A stretch of DNA of 64,000 bases from Chionis minor (lineage: Eukaryota; Chordata; Aves; Charadriiformes; Chionididae): NCBI GenBank assembly GCA_013398295.1, contig VZSF01002930.1, positions 124,001 to 188,000 on the forward strand, in the 5' to 3' direction. Below the pieces are notes generated by a model. That model was given only the letters and a program-made list of their open reading frames with translations, had not been told where the DNA came from and searched no databases. Positions 45,582 to 58,600 of the stretch are shown piece by piece. Position 1 is the stretch's first letter. Every line of letters begins with the position of its first letter. The translations under genes and the position numbers were made by a program.

Positions 45582-48500
45582 TTTATACTGCAAGACTGTG
45601 GGCATACTTTGTATGCTAATACAAATTGGATACAACTGATCAGCCTGGGATATGTTTCCATTAGGGATTGTACTGATTTTTGTAGCCAGACTAGTCAATT
45701 TATATCAAATTCATTTATCCCTTCATGATACTGCATGGTGCCACAGAGACAGACTCCCTCTTTTCAGAAAAAGGCAACCACATAGTTACTTATGGTGGTT
45801 TGGTCCCACTGTTTCTAACAAATATAAGGCTCTGATGAGTCAGGTGACACATTAATTTGCATGTCATAAGCCAAACTCAGTCATCTTTCATTTGCGTTAG
45901 CATGTAAAGCATGCCCATAGGTGAATTAAGTACATAAAAATGCATAATTTATCACACATTAATATCTAAATATTATGGGGTATATGCATTTAAATTTTTG
46001 CACTGAACACTTTTAAACTGACAAAGAAGAATATTGTATGAATGTGTTGGTTAACAAAATAGCCATTCACTTCTTGCATATTTGCCATAGGGAATAATGC
46101 CATATCGGTTGTTGCTCTGTTTTGCTAAAAGTCCTTCTTGTTGTTTTGTGCCATCATGCCTAGTGTGGTGTGCAGCAGCACAGCTCTTGAGAGGACTAAG
46201 ACAGTGTATTTCTTTAACCCAGTACCATGTACCTACAGAACATTGCCTGTTCCCAAGGTGGTAAATGGTTGAAGAGGTAATTACCAGAGTGGGAGAAGAT
46301 AAGGACAGAAAGCATGGAATAAAAAAGACTATTGAAATGCAAAGCAGGAGTTACAACGTTTTTCTTCTATCCTTCAGATATTTCTGTGCTTTTGTCTTAA
46401 ACAGCGTGAACTTGAGTTCACTTTTACGGGGTCGAGTAATTTTAAAAGTGACCCCTTCTAACCCTGACGATTTGCTGGCATATTAATTCACGCTTTCTTG
46501 TGTTAATGGCAAAAGATGACTTCACTGCAGAGAAGAAGGGTTTCTAATCTATGCCAAATTACATTTCAAAATTTGATTTCGCTCTAAATCATCCGATCAA
46601 GCGAAACTGTTCAAAATTTCCTGTGAACTGCAAAGTCGTTGGAAGCTCCATTTTGAACCAGCAGCAAGCGTTACTTCCCTGACCACAAGTGCCCCAGGCC
46701 CTACAGCAGGGCAACCGAATTTCTTCAGATGTAGATAAACATCATTAAACAGCTGAATGCATGCCAAGAGTCTGTGGGTTAAAGCCGGGGCTGCTGTGGC
46801 CCCAGCTCCGGCTCTGTGGAAGAGCATGACTGTGGCTGATGGAGCTGCCCTGCGTCCTGCCCTGCCTCTCCTCCGAGCCGGGCGCGCTCCGGGCTCCTGG
46901 GCTCCTCGCTGAATTTCCTAGACCCCCTGACCTCTGGTGACAGAAGGTCACCCAGCCAGAGATACACTAAACAAAGGATGTTGAGTTTGATTCTGCAAAT
47001 GTTAGTGAAAAACGTCAGCTGCCTCTATTTTTACTTTTGATGAGCAAGTAGAGCTTATTGTGCTTTACCCATTCCTATGAGAATAATTTAGTTAGCTGCC
47101 TCCTGTGGACCTATTTAACCTCACCAGCTTGACAAGGGGCTGTGCTGGTCCCCTTGTGACAATAATCTTTGTGTTCTCTTCATTCAGAGAGCCAGGAAAT
47201 CAGTCTCGACCATAGATGAGTTTACAGAAATAGCAGCTAAAAAAGCAAACAGCTTGGAAAGTAACCATATTTGATACTGGAGCTATTGAAAGACAGTAAA
47301 CATGAAACCTACGGATATCGGTTTCACAGGGTCACTTTTCAGAAAGAAACTGTGTGATAAACAGTGTTTTTTTAGAAAGGGAGCTTTTTCTTGGTTTGAA
47401 TTATTCATTTCTACTCTTGACCATTATTCTTATGTTGGTTGATGATAAAGCATATCATATCAAATAATAATACGATACCATAGCAACATAAAAGAAAATA
47501 GTCTCTCAGATTCTGGAGATGCTGATATCATTGCATTCAGTTAATGCAAAACAATTGTTTAGCTTACATCTTCAAATAGGTTTATTTTCCAGTTAAAAAA
47601 GTGGTGCTACTGTCTGATATGACATTGTGCCTCTATGTTGCTTCAGGCTTCTTTTTAAAAGTCTGTAAAAGTCAGTTCTTTTTTGTAATAACTGTACTGT
47701 TAAACAACTTTGTCATGGCTTTGGCTCTTGAACTAACTGTGCTGGAAAATATTTTTCTTTCATTTTAATGTCAACCACCAACCCAAAGCTGTCATTGCAG
47801 TAACATTGAAGAAGTTGTGTACCAGCTAACATCCCCTGCTGTGCAATCTTTTTTTTACAGAGTGGAGGGAAGAACAGCTATTTCAAAAAAAGCAGATCAC
47901 TAAGTTGTGTAAGATTAACTACGGTCATAATAACAGGAACTCCAACAGTATTTTTGATGCATGCAAGTGTTTCAAAGCTCACCTTCCTGACCTGAAATAT
48001 GATAGTGCTAGAGCTGGGTAAGGAAAAAAAAATTAAAATCCTAGATATAAACTTTACTTCTTTCAAGAAACTACAAAAATTATCATAACTTTAAGCTGTG
48101 TAATTAAATTTTCCTGCAGAATACCTGCAAACATGTTCACATTCTCCATTTTTAGTAAACTGACAGCTATAGAAATAAAATTCTGCATTGTTTCCAGAAA
48201 GCAGCCTTTCCCCCCTAACACAGTCATTTCAAAATTACATTGAGGTAGAAAAGATACAAAATTCATGGACTGGAAATGAGACATGCTTTTTACAAAGCAT
48301 CTCTGAGAACTCCAGAACACTTGCAAACATTTTTGCCACTGTCATTTTAGGTTTTCTTCAGAAATTAGTGTTGTTTTTACAATCTATCAAAAAGCTGCTT
48401 TGGTGTACATCACAGTGCCATCTAGCGTGGGAAGAGAAGAATATGGAAAAGAAAATGCATGATTTGAGCTTCAGTTTATGTGAAAGCAGAATCAATGCCA

Positions 48501-49056
48501 TGCACAGCCCTAACTGAAGAGGAGTATGCCTGCCTTTAACAACTAAGTCTCTAATTTCAGCAGTTTATCATTAGATTGTATGCAGCATCAAAGACAGAAA
48601 TATGCCCTATTCTGTGTTTTCGCATGTGATTGTATTAGTTCTGGCATTATACTTTACAGAACAGAATTTTTTATTTAGCATTTGATTATCAGAAACTACC
48701 CACTTTGAACTCTATCTGCATAAAATGGTCTAAAAAATGCAAAGACAGATATGAGAGATATGGTGCTTTAGTAATCGATTATTTTGCACTCAAAATTTCT
48801 CATTGAAAAACCCTGTGTATGCACAACTAGTTCTTTGGAGCCAGCTAAGTCACTGCTGTCTATATATTGCAACACTACGAACAGAAGAAACTTGAAAGGT
48901 AAATTCAAATACTAAGAAAAACAGTTTTCTCTTTTTCATCAAATCTCATCATGGCATTGGAGATTGGGCACTACAAACACAAAGGTCTGTTGATCTATAG
49001 CTACAGGGAACAAGGTCATACACGAGAGCTAGAACAGCTTTTTGTGACCTAACCCA

Positions 49057-50069
49057 GACTTGCACAAGGCATTTGATACTGTCCCACATGAGATCCTGGT
49101 CTCTAAATTGGAGAGACATGGATTTGATGGATGGACCACTATTTAATATCTTTGTTGGCAACATGGATGCTGGGACTGAGTGCACCCTCAACAAGTATGA
49201 TGACGACACCAAGCTGTGTGGACCAGTTGACACGCTGGATGGAAGGGATGCCATCCAGAGGGACCTGCAGATGCTTCAGAGGTGGGCCCGTGCAAACTTC
49301 AAGTTCAACAAGGCCAAATGCAATGTCCTGCATGTGGGTCGGATAATCCCATGCACAAATACAGGCTGGGTGGAGAATGGATCAAGAGCAGCCCTGAGGA
49401 GAGGGACTTAGGGGTGTTGGTTGATGAGAAGCTCAATATAAGCTGGCAATGTGCGTTCACAGTCCAAAAGGCCAACGGCATCCTGGGCTGCCTCAAAAGA
49501 GCAGTAGCCAGCAAGTCATGGGAAGAGATTCTGCCCCTCTGGTCTAAAGAGACCCCACCTGGAATACTGTGTCCAGCTCTGGGACCCCCAACATAAGAAG
49601 GACATGGACATGTTGGAGAAAGTCAGGAGGAGGGCTATGAAGATGATCAGAGGGCTGGAGCAACTCTCCTGTGAGGAAAGGCTGAGAGACTTGGGGTTGT
49701 TCAGACTGGAGAAGGCTCCAGGGGGACCTGATAACAGCCTTCCAGTATCTGAAAGGGGCCTACAAGAAATCCAGAGATTTGATTTTTTTACAAGGGCAAG
49801 TAGCGATAAGATGAGGGGTAATGGCTTTAAACTGGAAGAGGGTAGATTTAGAATAGATATTGGGAAGACATTCTTTACTGTGAGGGTGATGGAACAGATT
49901 GTCCAGGGAAGTTGTGGATGGCCCATCCCTGGAAGTGTTCAAGGCCAGGCTGGATGAGGTTTTGAGCAACCTGGTCTAGCGGGAGGTGTCCCTGCCCATG
50001 GGATGAGGGTTGGTACTAGATGTTCTTTAAGGTCCCTTCCAACCTAAACCATTATATGACTCTATGATA
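49057..50069 (+). mobile_element. CR1 LINE, about 1 kb, with internal deletions and 3' repeat
   Basis: It begins within reverse transcriptase at '[26 protein letters not shown]' and ends at the 3' UTR and a decayed terminal repeat (cattatatgactctatga). At about 49138-49142 the sequence jumps from 'GWT' to 'FNIFVGNM', losing the strand carrying PQGSVLGP. Later small deletions and frameshifts lie near 49542 and 49720. Confidence 0.94.
49073..49957 (+). pseudogene. CR1 pol fragments in three frames
   Basis: The first frame (49073-49411) gives 'GTECTLNKYDDDTKLCG', where KYDDD stands for the KFADD catalytic box, then 'AIQRDLQMLQRWA' and 'KFNKAKCNVLHVG'. The second (49282-49596) gives 'ERDLGVLVDEKLNISWQ', 'KANGILGCLKRAVASKSWEEILPLW'. 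The third (49604-49957) gives 'DMLEKVRRRAMKMIRGLEQLSCEERLRDLGLF', '[30 protein letters not shown]'. The pieces are collinear with one CR1 protein, so this is one pseudogene with at least two frameshifts. Confidence 0.92.
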
Positions 50070-53011
50070 ACAGCCTTGGAAGTGCTCCTTAACCTGATGT
50101 GTATTATAATATGCTTCAGCTCTGTTTCATGCCTGAGGTATGCATCCATGAAAATTTTTCCTTATGGGTGGACTCACATTCACACATTCACACTTGAGTT
50201 TTGACTGACCTGAGGAGGAAACAACAGCAGCCCTGGTCTAACAGGCAACGTTGACTCAGACTGTATGGCCTGTAATCTTCCAAAGATATATCAGAAAGTC
50301 TTGCAAGCTCACCCACTGCTTTCACAGCTACATGTCTTGGCTTTAGCATGCAGCTGTTAAAACCCTGTGTACATTGCCCATATCTGGGAAACATCACTTG
50401 GTACCATGTCCAGTGCTTAAGGGAGACCTGTTGGGCTGATCTGCAAGGAGCCCTGCTATTACGAGCTGCAGGAGACCTCTCCTTGGCAGATGGTTGGCAA
50501 GGTGGGAGCTGGACCCTCTCCACTAGGTGTTGTCCCACTTCACGCTTCAGCCAGCTAAAGCAAAATCAAACCAGGGATGCTCAGAAATGATGCAGCCAAG
50601 TAGTTGTTCTGCTCTGAGACACACACCAATCCCCCACCAGGCCTTTCAAGGCACTCACACCAACGATGTCATGGTACAGCTTGCCAGGGTCAGGCACATC
50701 CCACCCGTCCCCCCCAGAGCTCTTGACCACTACTGGCACAGTCTGCTGGCCACCTACCAATGCAGAGGTGTTGCACTTGGAGGGTGCAGGCTAGGCAAGT
50801 TGGGCTCTGGACCTCTGGGAATATCCTTACTCATCACTTTAACTCTTGGGAAGTAGGAATTTCAGAGCAGCTTCAGGACTTTATTACATGTTGCCACAAA
50901 AAGAAGTGCTGAGGAGGTTAGAAACTATATGTACATGTGAAAAAGCCAAGTAAGGAGGACATGAGCTCCATGGATTAGTATCCACAGTTGCAGGAATGCT
51001 GGTGTTAGCTTCTTTGAAACAGCTTTTCAAAGAACTGAGTCCAAGATGTAGCACAGCTTGGTTTTCTCCTTTCTTTCATAGGGTTGGTTAATTACACATG
51101 AATGAGGATACTGCATCCCTTAAAAAGAATGTTGATTATATGTGTCATTCCTATAGGTAACTCAGCTTTCATGTGACTAGGCTGCAACAGAAGGTATGGC
51201 ATTTTCCCCAGAAGCATTGCAAACCAGGCTTCTTTAGAATATTCTCTGTACTTTTCAGACAACCCATTTCTAAGCAATACGATGTACCTCTCTATATGCA
51301 CCTGAGTCCACATCAGAAAGCAAATTCCTGCTCCTCTGACTTCCGTGGAGACAATATTGCACTCACATTTTCACACTTCTGAGAACAATAAATAAATACA
51401 CCAACATGGAAACCTAATAACAATTTTAAATATTCTCAACTTCAGTACTTTCTTAAATGTTTCTTGATTCTCTGCAAACTTCCATTCTGTGTTTACTCTC
51501 CTCCTGTCTATGGATATTCTCTCTAAATGAGAGGTTTATAGACTATTTATTCAGAACGAGCTTCCATGCTTAAACAAAATTATTACTTTGAATGTTTATA
51601 TTGCAAAGACTCTGACAGAATAAGAACTTTTAAAAATAGGAATGAAATAAAGAGATATACATCGAAGGACAAGGTTTTAGCAAATCCAAATGCTAGGCAA
51701 ACACCTGCAAAATTAAGGAAACAATTTATATCAAATATTTTAGTTGTCTAATGGCTCAATGGAAAGCTAGACATTCTAATGCTTTATGCTTCCTGCTGTC
51801 AGCTTAAGTGCAACAGGAAAATAATTTGGTGATTTTTTTTTTTGATCCAGATGATGTAAAGGACTTTAGAGGAAGCATCTAGAAAAAAAGCACATTTTTT
51901 CTCTTTGTCTAAAGAGACATGTATATGACTTCTACATCAGACACTGTCAAGATTAAAACATGTTTAGAATTTAAATTACTTCTATATTTAAAATTGATAA
52001 ATCTAGTTTACAGCATTTTGCTCCTTCTTTAACCTAGAGACAAGATTACTATTCATGGGATTACTTTCAGTGGTGTGCAAGCAATTCTGTAAGTCAGATT
52101 CACTCAACCTACATTTGCATGGAACATTTACCTTTTCCGTAATATCTTTAATTTTGTCAACACTGAAAGCAGATCATGACTCTGCTTTTAAGGTTGGTAA
52201 AAATATTGTCAAATTCTCTTGACGTTCAGCAGGGCGCTATCCTTCATCCCCCCCAAGAAAGTAATAAATATGCTCTAACCAAACACAACAATAAATAATG
52301 TTGTTCTGTCCTGGCAAGCAAATTCTTGGCATTTAGTAACTTTTGAAATTGTAGCACTACCTGCTTTATTTCTATGGTGATAACAGTAAACAGAGAGGTT
52401 ACCCGTTACATTCCTTTGTGATTGAATGCAAGTGCTCCTGGCCAAAATTAAGGACTTTTATTAGACTTTTTTTTTTGTTCATAACAAAATATTTTAAAAA
52501 ATAACTTTGTTAAAAAGGTTTAGACCATTTCTGTTGTTCAATTATTAGGTAAATGGTTTGCTATGTTCTATGTCTGTTAGCTGTCACTGAGGGTAGCTTA
52601 GTAAATGGTGATTCAGCCTTTGGTCAGAAGCTTATTCTACTGAGCCTGTACTGAGCCTGCTCCAGATGTCATAAATACATCTTGTTGGGATGTTTTATTT
52701 CTCTCACTTCCCTGCAGGCAGCCCAGACTGGAATGGATTTATGTATTTTTATTTTGGGACTGTTTTTGCTGGAAGGCCTACAAAAAAAAGCAGGCTTTGC
52801 ATTTTGAGAGAGCTGAAGTTGCACACCATGTACATTTAAATTTAGCTATTAAGTTGATTTATGCTCAGAAATATCTGAAGTGGTCTCCTTTCAATACCCT
52901 TCACAGAACCTGAGGTATTTTCTTTCCTGTTCTTGTCCAGCTCCAAATGTGACCAGTTTGGATAAATATCAGCCTTAGATTTTTGCTGTTACTTTTTTTT
53001 TTTTTTTTTTT
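50070..53011. other. Unique noncoding DNA
   Basis: No exon or known repeat is recognised. A GC-richer patch at 50400-50830 carries overlapping frames on both strands (50188-50538 minus, 50527-50856 plus) without any domain. The end is a T-tract leading into the gap. Confidence 0.5.
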
Positions 53012-53043
53012 NNNNNNNNNNNNNNNNNNNNNNNNNNNNNNNN
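53012..53043. other. Assembly gap, 32 N, inside poly-T
   Basis: About 20 T lie on each side, so the gap is almost certainly a homopolymer or low-complexity tract of unknown length. The open frame 52901-53371 on the minus strand runs through it and is meaningless. Confidence 0.95.
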
Positions 53044-53432
53044 TTTTTTTTTTTTTTTTTTTTTGTATGAACAGTTCTACTGAGGCTGCCTGGAGAGTAT
53101 CCTGAGACCCTTTGCTGTAGGTAAAGGTATCAATTCTGTACAGTGTAATTATCTCTGTAAATGTCAGTGTATCCACTGGGGGGAAAAAAAAAAAAAAAAA
53201 GTCTTGTTTATTTACTGTAAGGATTCTTTCTTTCAGTAGAATAAAATCATCAGAATATTCCTGTCGCATCTCCTCAGAAGTGTCTATAGCCTCCATCTGG
53301 GAATACTGTAAAGAGATCCCTCTGAACGGACTGACATACTCGGATACACCAATCAAACAATGCAGGATCAAGTAGAGTCCTCACTGGGCTTCAGAAAGCA
53401 GGACTGTTACATTACTATTGTCCTGTGTCTAC

Positions 53433-53658
53433 GGTAATTAGTCTCAGCGCAGAACTGGGTTTATGAACCTGTGCACAGTGCTGCGGGGCGCTGAGGCTGT
53501 TGTCCGGGCTGGCCTGAGCTGGGCACCACCACCACCGTTTCGGCAGCACCCCCGCTGCGCCCCTTCGCCTACCGCGGGACCTGCTCTGGCAGTGCAGGGG
53601 CGCTCTGGGGTGCTCGCTGGCTCATGAACCCGACTGCAAAAGTCAGGGTCTGACCCCG
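53433..53658. promoter_or_regulatory. Isolated CpG-rich patch
   Basis: I count about 16 CpG in roughly 225 bp, against near absence in most of the window. The patch is locally GC-rich. No TATA box, splice site or conserved coding is evident. The 100-codon minus frame (53444-53746) is explained by GC content. It could be a small CpG island marking an unannotated promoter, or simply a GC-rich patch. Confidence 0.35.
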
Positions 53659-55204
53659 GTCTGGGACTTCTCTGCTCCTTTTGCCACTTGGATGGGTGGG
53701 ACAGAGATACCTGCTCTGCTGTACAGCAGCTTTGAACTGCTAGCACGTTCGGCAGTGCAAGCCAAGTCCAGCGTAAGCCGCACTAAAAAGTGTGGAAATT
53801 CAGGAATGGCTCCACCTCGGGATAGCTTTATCCGTCCGATGTCTTCAGCCAGAGCTGACCAACTATAATTTAGCCACAAGCTGAGTCAGAGCCTTCGGTT
53901 TGCATTTTCTGGGGAAATATTTGTCTCTCTTTTTATGAAAACATACCAAGACCTTCATTTATCCCTTGCTTCCCACTGGTGGTATCAAAGGATAGTAGAG
54001 CCTTAGCACATGATCCTCTCCTTTTCTAGCATGCGTCGTAAGAAAGTCAACAGAGACTATCTAAATCATCCTCAAACATTGCTAAAGCAAGTTAAATTAA
54101 GCTGGGACATGTACATTTCCAAGACACTGCTTCAGATGCTCTTCAGGTGAAAGTAAGCATCTGTTCCAATTCTCATTAAAAATATTAGAAAGTGAAAGTA
54201 ACCAGCATAAAAAAGAAGAAATTAAAACAAGTTCAGAGTCTTCAGAACAAGGTGATTATCTCTGAAATACCTGTATCTGATGTTCTTACAAGTGCAGAAG
54301 AGTAGGAAAGAGAAATGCTATGCTTTTATTTCTTTTTCCTAGTCACATGGTGAATACCACAATGAGTCTTCAGATGCAAACATACCTTCTATGGCTTATT
54401 TTTTACACTGTGACAGCATACAGGCAGCACAGCCTGATATGCATATTAGGCATATGTAGAGAAAAGCCCATTTTATTAAGAGAAATGTAATAACTTGCCT
54501 GTCTTATGCAGGAAAGTAACCTTCAACATCTGCAAATTGTTCTTTGAACCACAGCAGGAGGAGGGAAGACACCATTGTTAAAGAGGTAACATTTGTTTGA
54601 CCGTGAGACAGGGGTGGAAGTATGGAACAAACTTGAGACTGTCAACTTACAATTCAGATTCATTATCTCATAACTTATTTTGGGGTGAGTGCCGTCTGAT
54701 GTTATAACATCTTCCACTATGGCTGTATTACTGTCCGGTGCAGCTTTCTAAACAAAAACTATCAGCCTGGCATTTGTTCATCTGTGCTTAAGTATAATAC
54801 TGTTAATGCCTTGTATGGGTAAATTAGAGGGTGTTTTAAAACTGTTGAAAATTAAAATTAAGTACTGATCTTACAAAGTTGAGTGTTTCTCTCTAAGTTT
54901 CTCTTTAAAACTGTTTCTTTATATGCCTGCTTATCATATTAGGGCAACTGAGACCAACATTTATGATAACTAATGCAAAAATTTCTTTTATATTACATAA
55001 TACAGACCCTAGTGCCAGCTTTTCTTATGCTGACAACATTGTGCCAGCTCTTCTAAACAGTGTGTTTCATAATAAATATAAAGATAACACATACAAATGA
55101 ATTAAGTGGCTCGGCTCCTGAATGCATCAGAGCAATAGCTGTTAATTGATGTGCCGTAGCTTAAAATGTGTTATATTCCAAAACAACCAAAACAGATAGA
55201 AGGT
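53659..55204. other. Unique noncoding DNA
   Basis: No gene or repeat is recognised. About 54760-55180 has conserved-element-like texture (long repeat-free AT-rich runs with TAAT cores and a cluster near 55090-55160). Confidence 0.45.
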
Positions 55205-55687
55205 ATTAGGGAGTCGCTTCAAAGAGGGGCAAGACTTCATTGGTCTTGAGATGGGGCTTGGTAAGCTCCGAGGGAGACGCTATGGACGTGGTTCTGTGGG
55301 TGGATGGCCCCAAAGAATGGAGTTCTGTGTGACTGCAGGACACAACACAACGCAGACTGGCTGCATTCACCACCCTGGTCATCTACAACCTGCTTCAGCC
55401 TCGGTCTTGTCAGTAGGGGAGTCAGATCAAATTTATTGGTGCACAGATAAGCATTGGAAAGGTACATTTCTACACAGGTTTCTACCTTAATACATACTGC
55501 AGACATACCACGTGTTTGTGGCTACGCCGTCTTAGGGGCTGATGCAGCCTTAAGACTAGAAGACTTTGGGGTTATTAGTATATAGTTACATTATATAGGT
55601 CTATTATAGTTACGGATAAGCCTAAAATGAGTATATCGTAGCATATTAACATTAACATAACTCCATTAACATAACTGCCAACATACA
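55205..55687 (-). mobile_element. Possible LTR or LTR fragment (unclassified)
   Basis: On the minus strand the block runs from TGTATGTTGG (55687) through an A/T-rich part with two cattaacataact-type units (plus 55650-55662 and 55664-55676). An AATAAA follows in 'gcaccaataaatttg' (plus 55432-55437), with a GT-rich stretch about 90-100 bases downstream near plus 55335-55350. It ends in GC-richer sequence. This order resembles a U3-R-U5 arrangement. No TATA box, clear 3' terminus or target-site duplication was found, and I do not recognise a family. Confidence 0.25.
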
Positions 55688-58600
55688 TGTCTTCTCTGAA
55701 ATGACTGGTTTGTAAACTGTGTTTTTAACCTTTCTTTCCCTAAGTCTTGAAAATCTAGAAGTGCCATGCATTTATTACGATTTTCCCTGCAGATTTTGTA
55801 CAATTCTAAAGCATGAAATAATATAAACATTGTTTGGTGTTTTTTTTAATTCCAAAGTAAGTAGTCTAAAGGAAGTGTAAAGTGTTCTTCATGCAAAATA
55901 TTCTGGTTTGTCTACTGGAAAAAAGGTAGAAGCACACTTTTCTGAGTATGTTTTTATGTTGTCACTGTCAGCATCCAAGAAGACCCATTAAAGTGACTTA
56001 ATCTTTAATCGTGTTGTTTTTCCCAAAATTTTTATTATCGTTTTAACTTCACAGTAGCAGCTTAATCAAACCAGATTATCTTGGAACCGATTAAAGTTTT
56101 TCTCAATCAGCTAGATGGTGACAGTTTACACTCTAAATTTACAAACAACATCAAAATTGAAGGAGCTATCGGCAGCTCAGCAGACAGGACTAATATTCAG
56201 GATAACCTTGACAAACGGAAAATGGAAAAAAAAAAAAGACGCTATGTAATAAACATAAAATTACACATTTAGGCAGCGATAACCATCTGCACTGAAACAC
56301 TAAGCAATACCTGGCTGGGGAAGAGTTGTGCACAGAAAGCTGTAGGTGTCATAGTGGACCACAAGCCAATAAAGAGGGCGATCAGCTGAGCGATGGCTTT
56401 CTGCTGCAACATGTATGGTGTGTAAATAAACATGTAGTCTGTAAAAAATCTTTTCACTCTATTGAGTGCAGATAAGCAGACTTTTTTTTTTTTTTTGTGA
56501 TTCTAGGTTTTAATTTTTATCTTTAAGTAACTTAATCCAAATTCTTCTTCCCTTCATACCTGCCAGAAACCTACCATCACAACTCCCTGTAAATGTGGCT
56601 TCATTAACTGATGCACTGTCATCCCTGAATGACCACTGAGCTTCAGGCAGCCTCTTAACCTTCAGTTACAGCCCTCCCCTTATCCCAAAACATGATGATG
56701 ACCTCAAGAGATTATTATGAGCTTTCTTTTTCTCACACTTGACTTATCAAAAACCTGGTTTGGCTAACGTTGTTGAGGAACAACAAAATGTCAGGGATTA
56801 AAGCCATGGCTATTTTCCATTGACGTAACTTGGGATGGGATTTCACCCAGGGATATAAAGCAATTAATCACATGTCACACAGCAGTACAAAGCTGTTGTG
56901 AAACCCACACTGTCTGACCTGTGATCTGTCTGATCGCACGGCTGTGTTCCCACATTTTGACAACCTGTATCAGAAAAGCATCCAGGCTGAAGCAGCAGTG
57001 CAGAACAGGAAGATTTTACAACAGCTCCATAAATAGATCATTAAAAAACATGGATGTCTGTTTTAGTAAAGAGGGCAGTTGAGCCTGTCTTCTCAGTCCA
57101 TAAGGTAAAGTTTGGAGCATCCTGGATTACACAGCTACGTCCAAGAATGAGAGGGTGAAAGGAAATAGATCACACATGCTGATGAGCACAGTGGAACACC
57201 AGGAGTTCAGAGACAAATCTGAAAATCATGGGAGGTTCCCAGTGACCAGGACATTCCAGGTACAGAGAGGGCCTGAGGAAAGCTACAGAGATGTGATTAG
57301 AAAGAGCAGGAAGGAGCATCCAGGCAGGATGAGTCAGTGGGGCTGGGCATGCAGCAGTTGGCAGAAACAGGCTCTGAAATGCAGTCAGGAGTACAGCGGC
57401 ACAACACCTTCAAAACAAGATTGGGAAGGTGAAATGAGGACAGATGCCTGTAGCTGGGCCAGGTTGAGGTCTTGGTGCTTTATTCTGAGCTGAAGTCATG
57501 ACAAACAGGAACCCTTTTGTGGCGTTCAGGACCGTGATATACATCCCTACTTTGTTGCTTCATTATGCAGCTGTGTAAAGATAATTGAGGGAACTATGCT
57601 AGATTTTTCATCAACAAGCAATAAAATGTGATAAATATATTACATGGAATGGCAAATGTTAGAATTAATAAGCTGAAATGTTGACAAATTACTGTTTATA
57701 TACTTGACATGTAATAATTGCTTCATTTATCATCTGAATCTGGAAAACTTAAATAGCAGGCATTTATAATTAATTTTCTCCTCTTGCAAACTGCAATTCA
57801 TTCCACACTCAAAAGAGTCAGTGTTAATTTCTTTTCTATCAGCCACAGGCCATAAGTTAATGCATTAAAAAAATCAGAACATTTAAAATAACAGTCTAAT
57901 TAAATTATATCCTCTACTGTTGGAGAAAAACACATGATTCTTCAGGAGATAATCAGTCACCACAGTAAACACCATTTAGTTCTTCTCACATATCTGCATC
58001 TACCCACTGGCAATCTTAGACTGTCAAGATGAAGAATTCACTTTACTGAACAGATGAGGGATATTGACTTCAGCCTCATTAGCAGCTCCAAATGAGAATG
58101 ACAATGGGAGTTCATTAAATAATAATATTTTTCCATATACTGAGTTTCCTTCATCATGCAGAAGCATATGCTTTACACAGAGTCTGACAAAGCCCATGTT
58201 TCTGATTCGTGCTTCCCCGTTGATCAGCTTGACAATACCCTTTCCTTAGGGTCTTTCCTGTTTGAGAAGCAAGGGCTTGCTACGGTCTCACTGAAACCAG
58301 TAAGGTAGATGGTGCCCACCTCAGCTCAGAACTCTGGAAGTGCTTAGCTTCAGGCTGGATACATTCGAGTCCTTTGGAAGATCGGGGACTTCTAGGAGGA
58401 CCACATCAGCCAAAGTGGTTATGCACAAAGCAGTCTTCACAAACAGCAGTTGCTGTCCCATGGAGTGGAGTGGAAGAGTCTCATTAAAGACCTATGGGCT
58501 TTTACTCATACAGTTTTGCTAGTCAAAGAATGTCTGAATAAGTATAAGAGATCCACTTAATATATAAATATCTGGGAATAACTGTCAGAGAAAGGCTGTT

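Larger units (their letters stand above)
40717..49056. other. Unique AT-rich noncoding DNA
   Basis: No exon or interspersed repeat is recognised. Small items listed separately are a G-rich tract at 40747, a repeat and hairpin at 40821, a 13-bp tandem repeat at 41571, (TTTA)5 at 44233 and a 17-bp tandem repeat at 45548. A GC-richer patch with about nine CpGs lies at 46780-46912. Frames such as 42485-42784 and 48188-48517 have no family resemblance. Confidence 0.5.

Noticed and set aside
52901..53371. 156-codon minus-strand open frame
   Set aside because: It runs through poly-T and N, giving only poly-K and X in the middle.
53444..53746. 100-codon minus-strand frame in the CpG patch
   Set aside because: Arginine/proline/alanine-rich composition follows from GC content, and no domain is visible.
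57155..57493. 112-codon plus-strand open frame
   Set aside because: No family resemblance or conserved motif and no flanking gene structure. Its length is within chance for locally GC-richer DNA.
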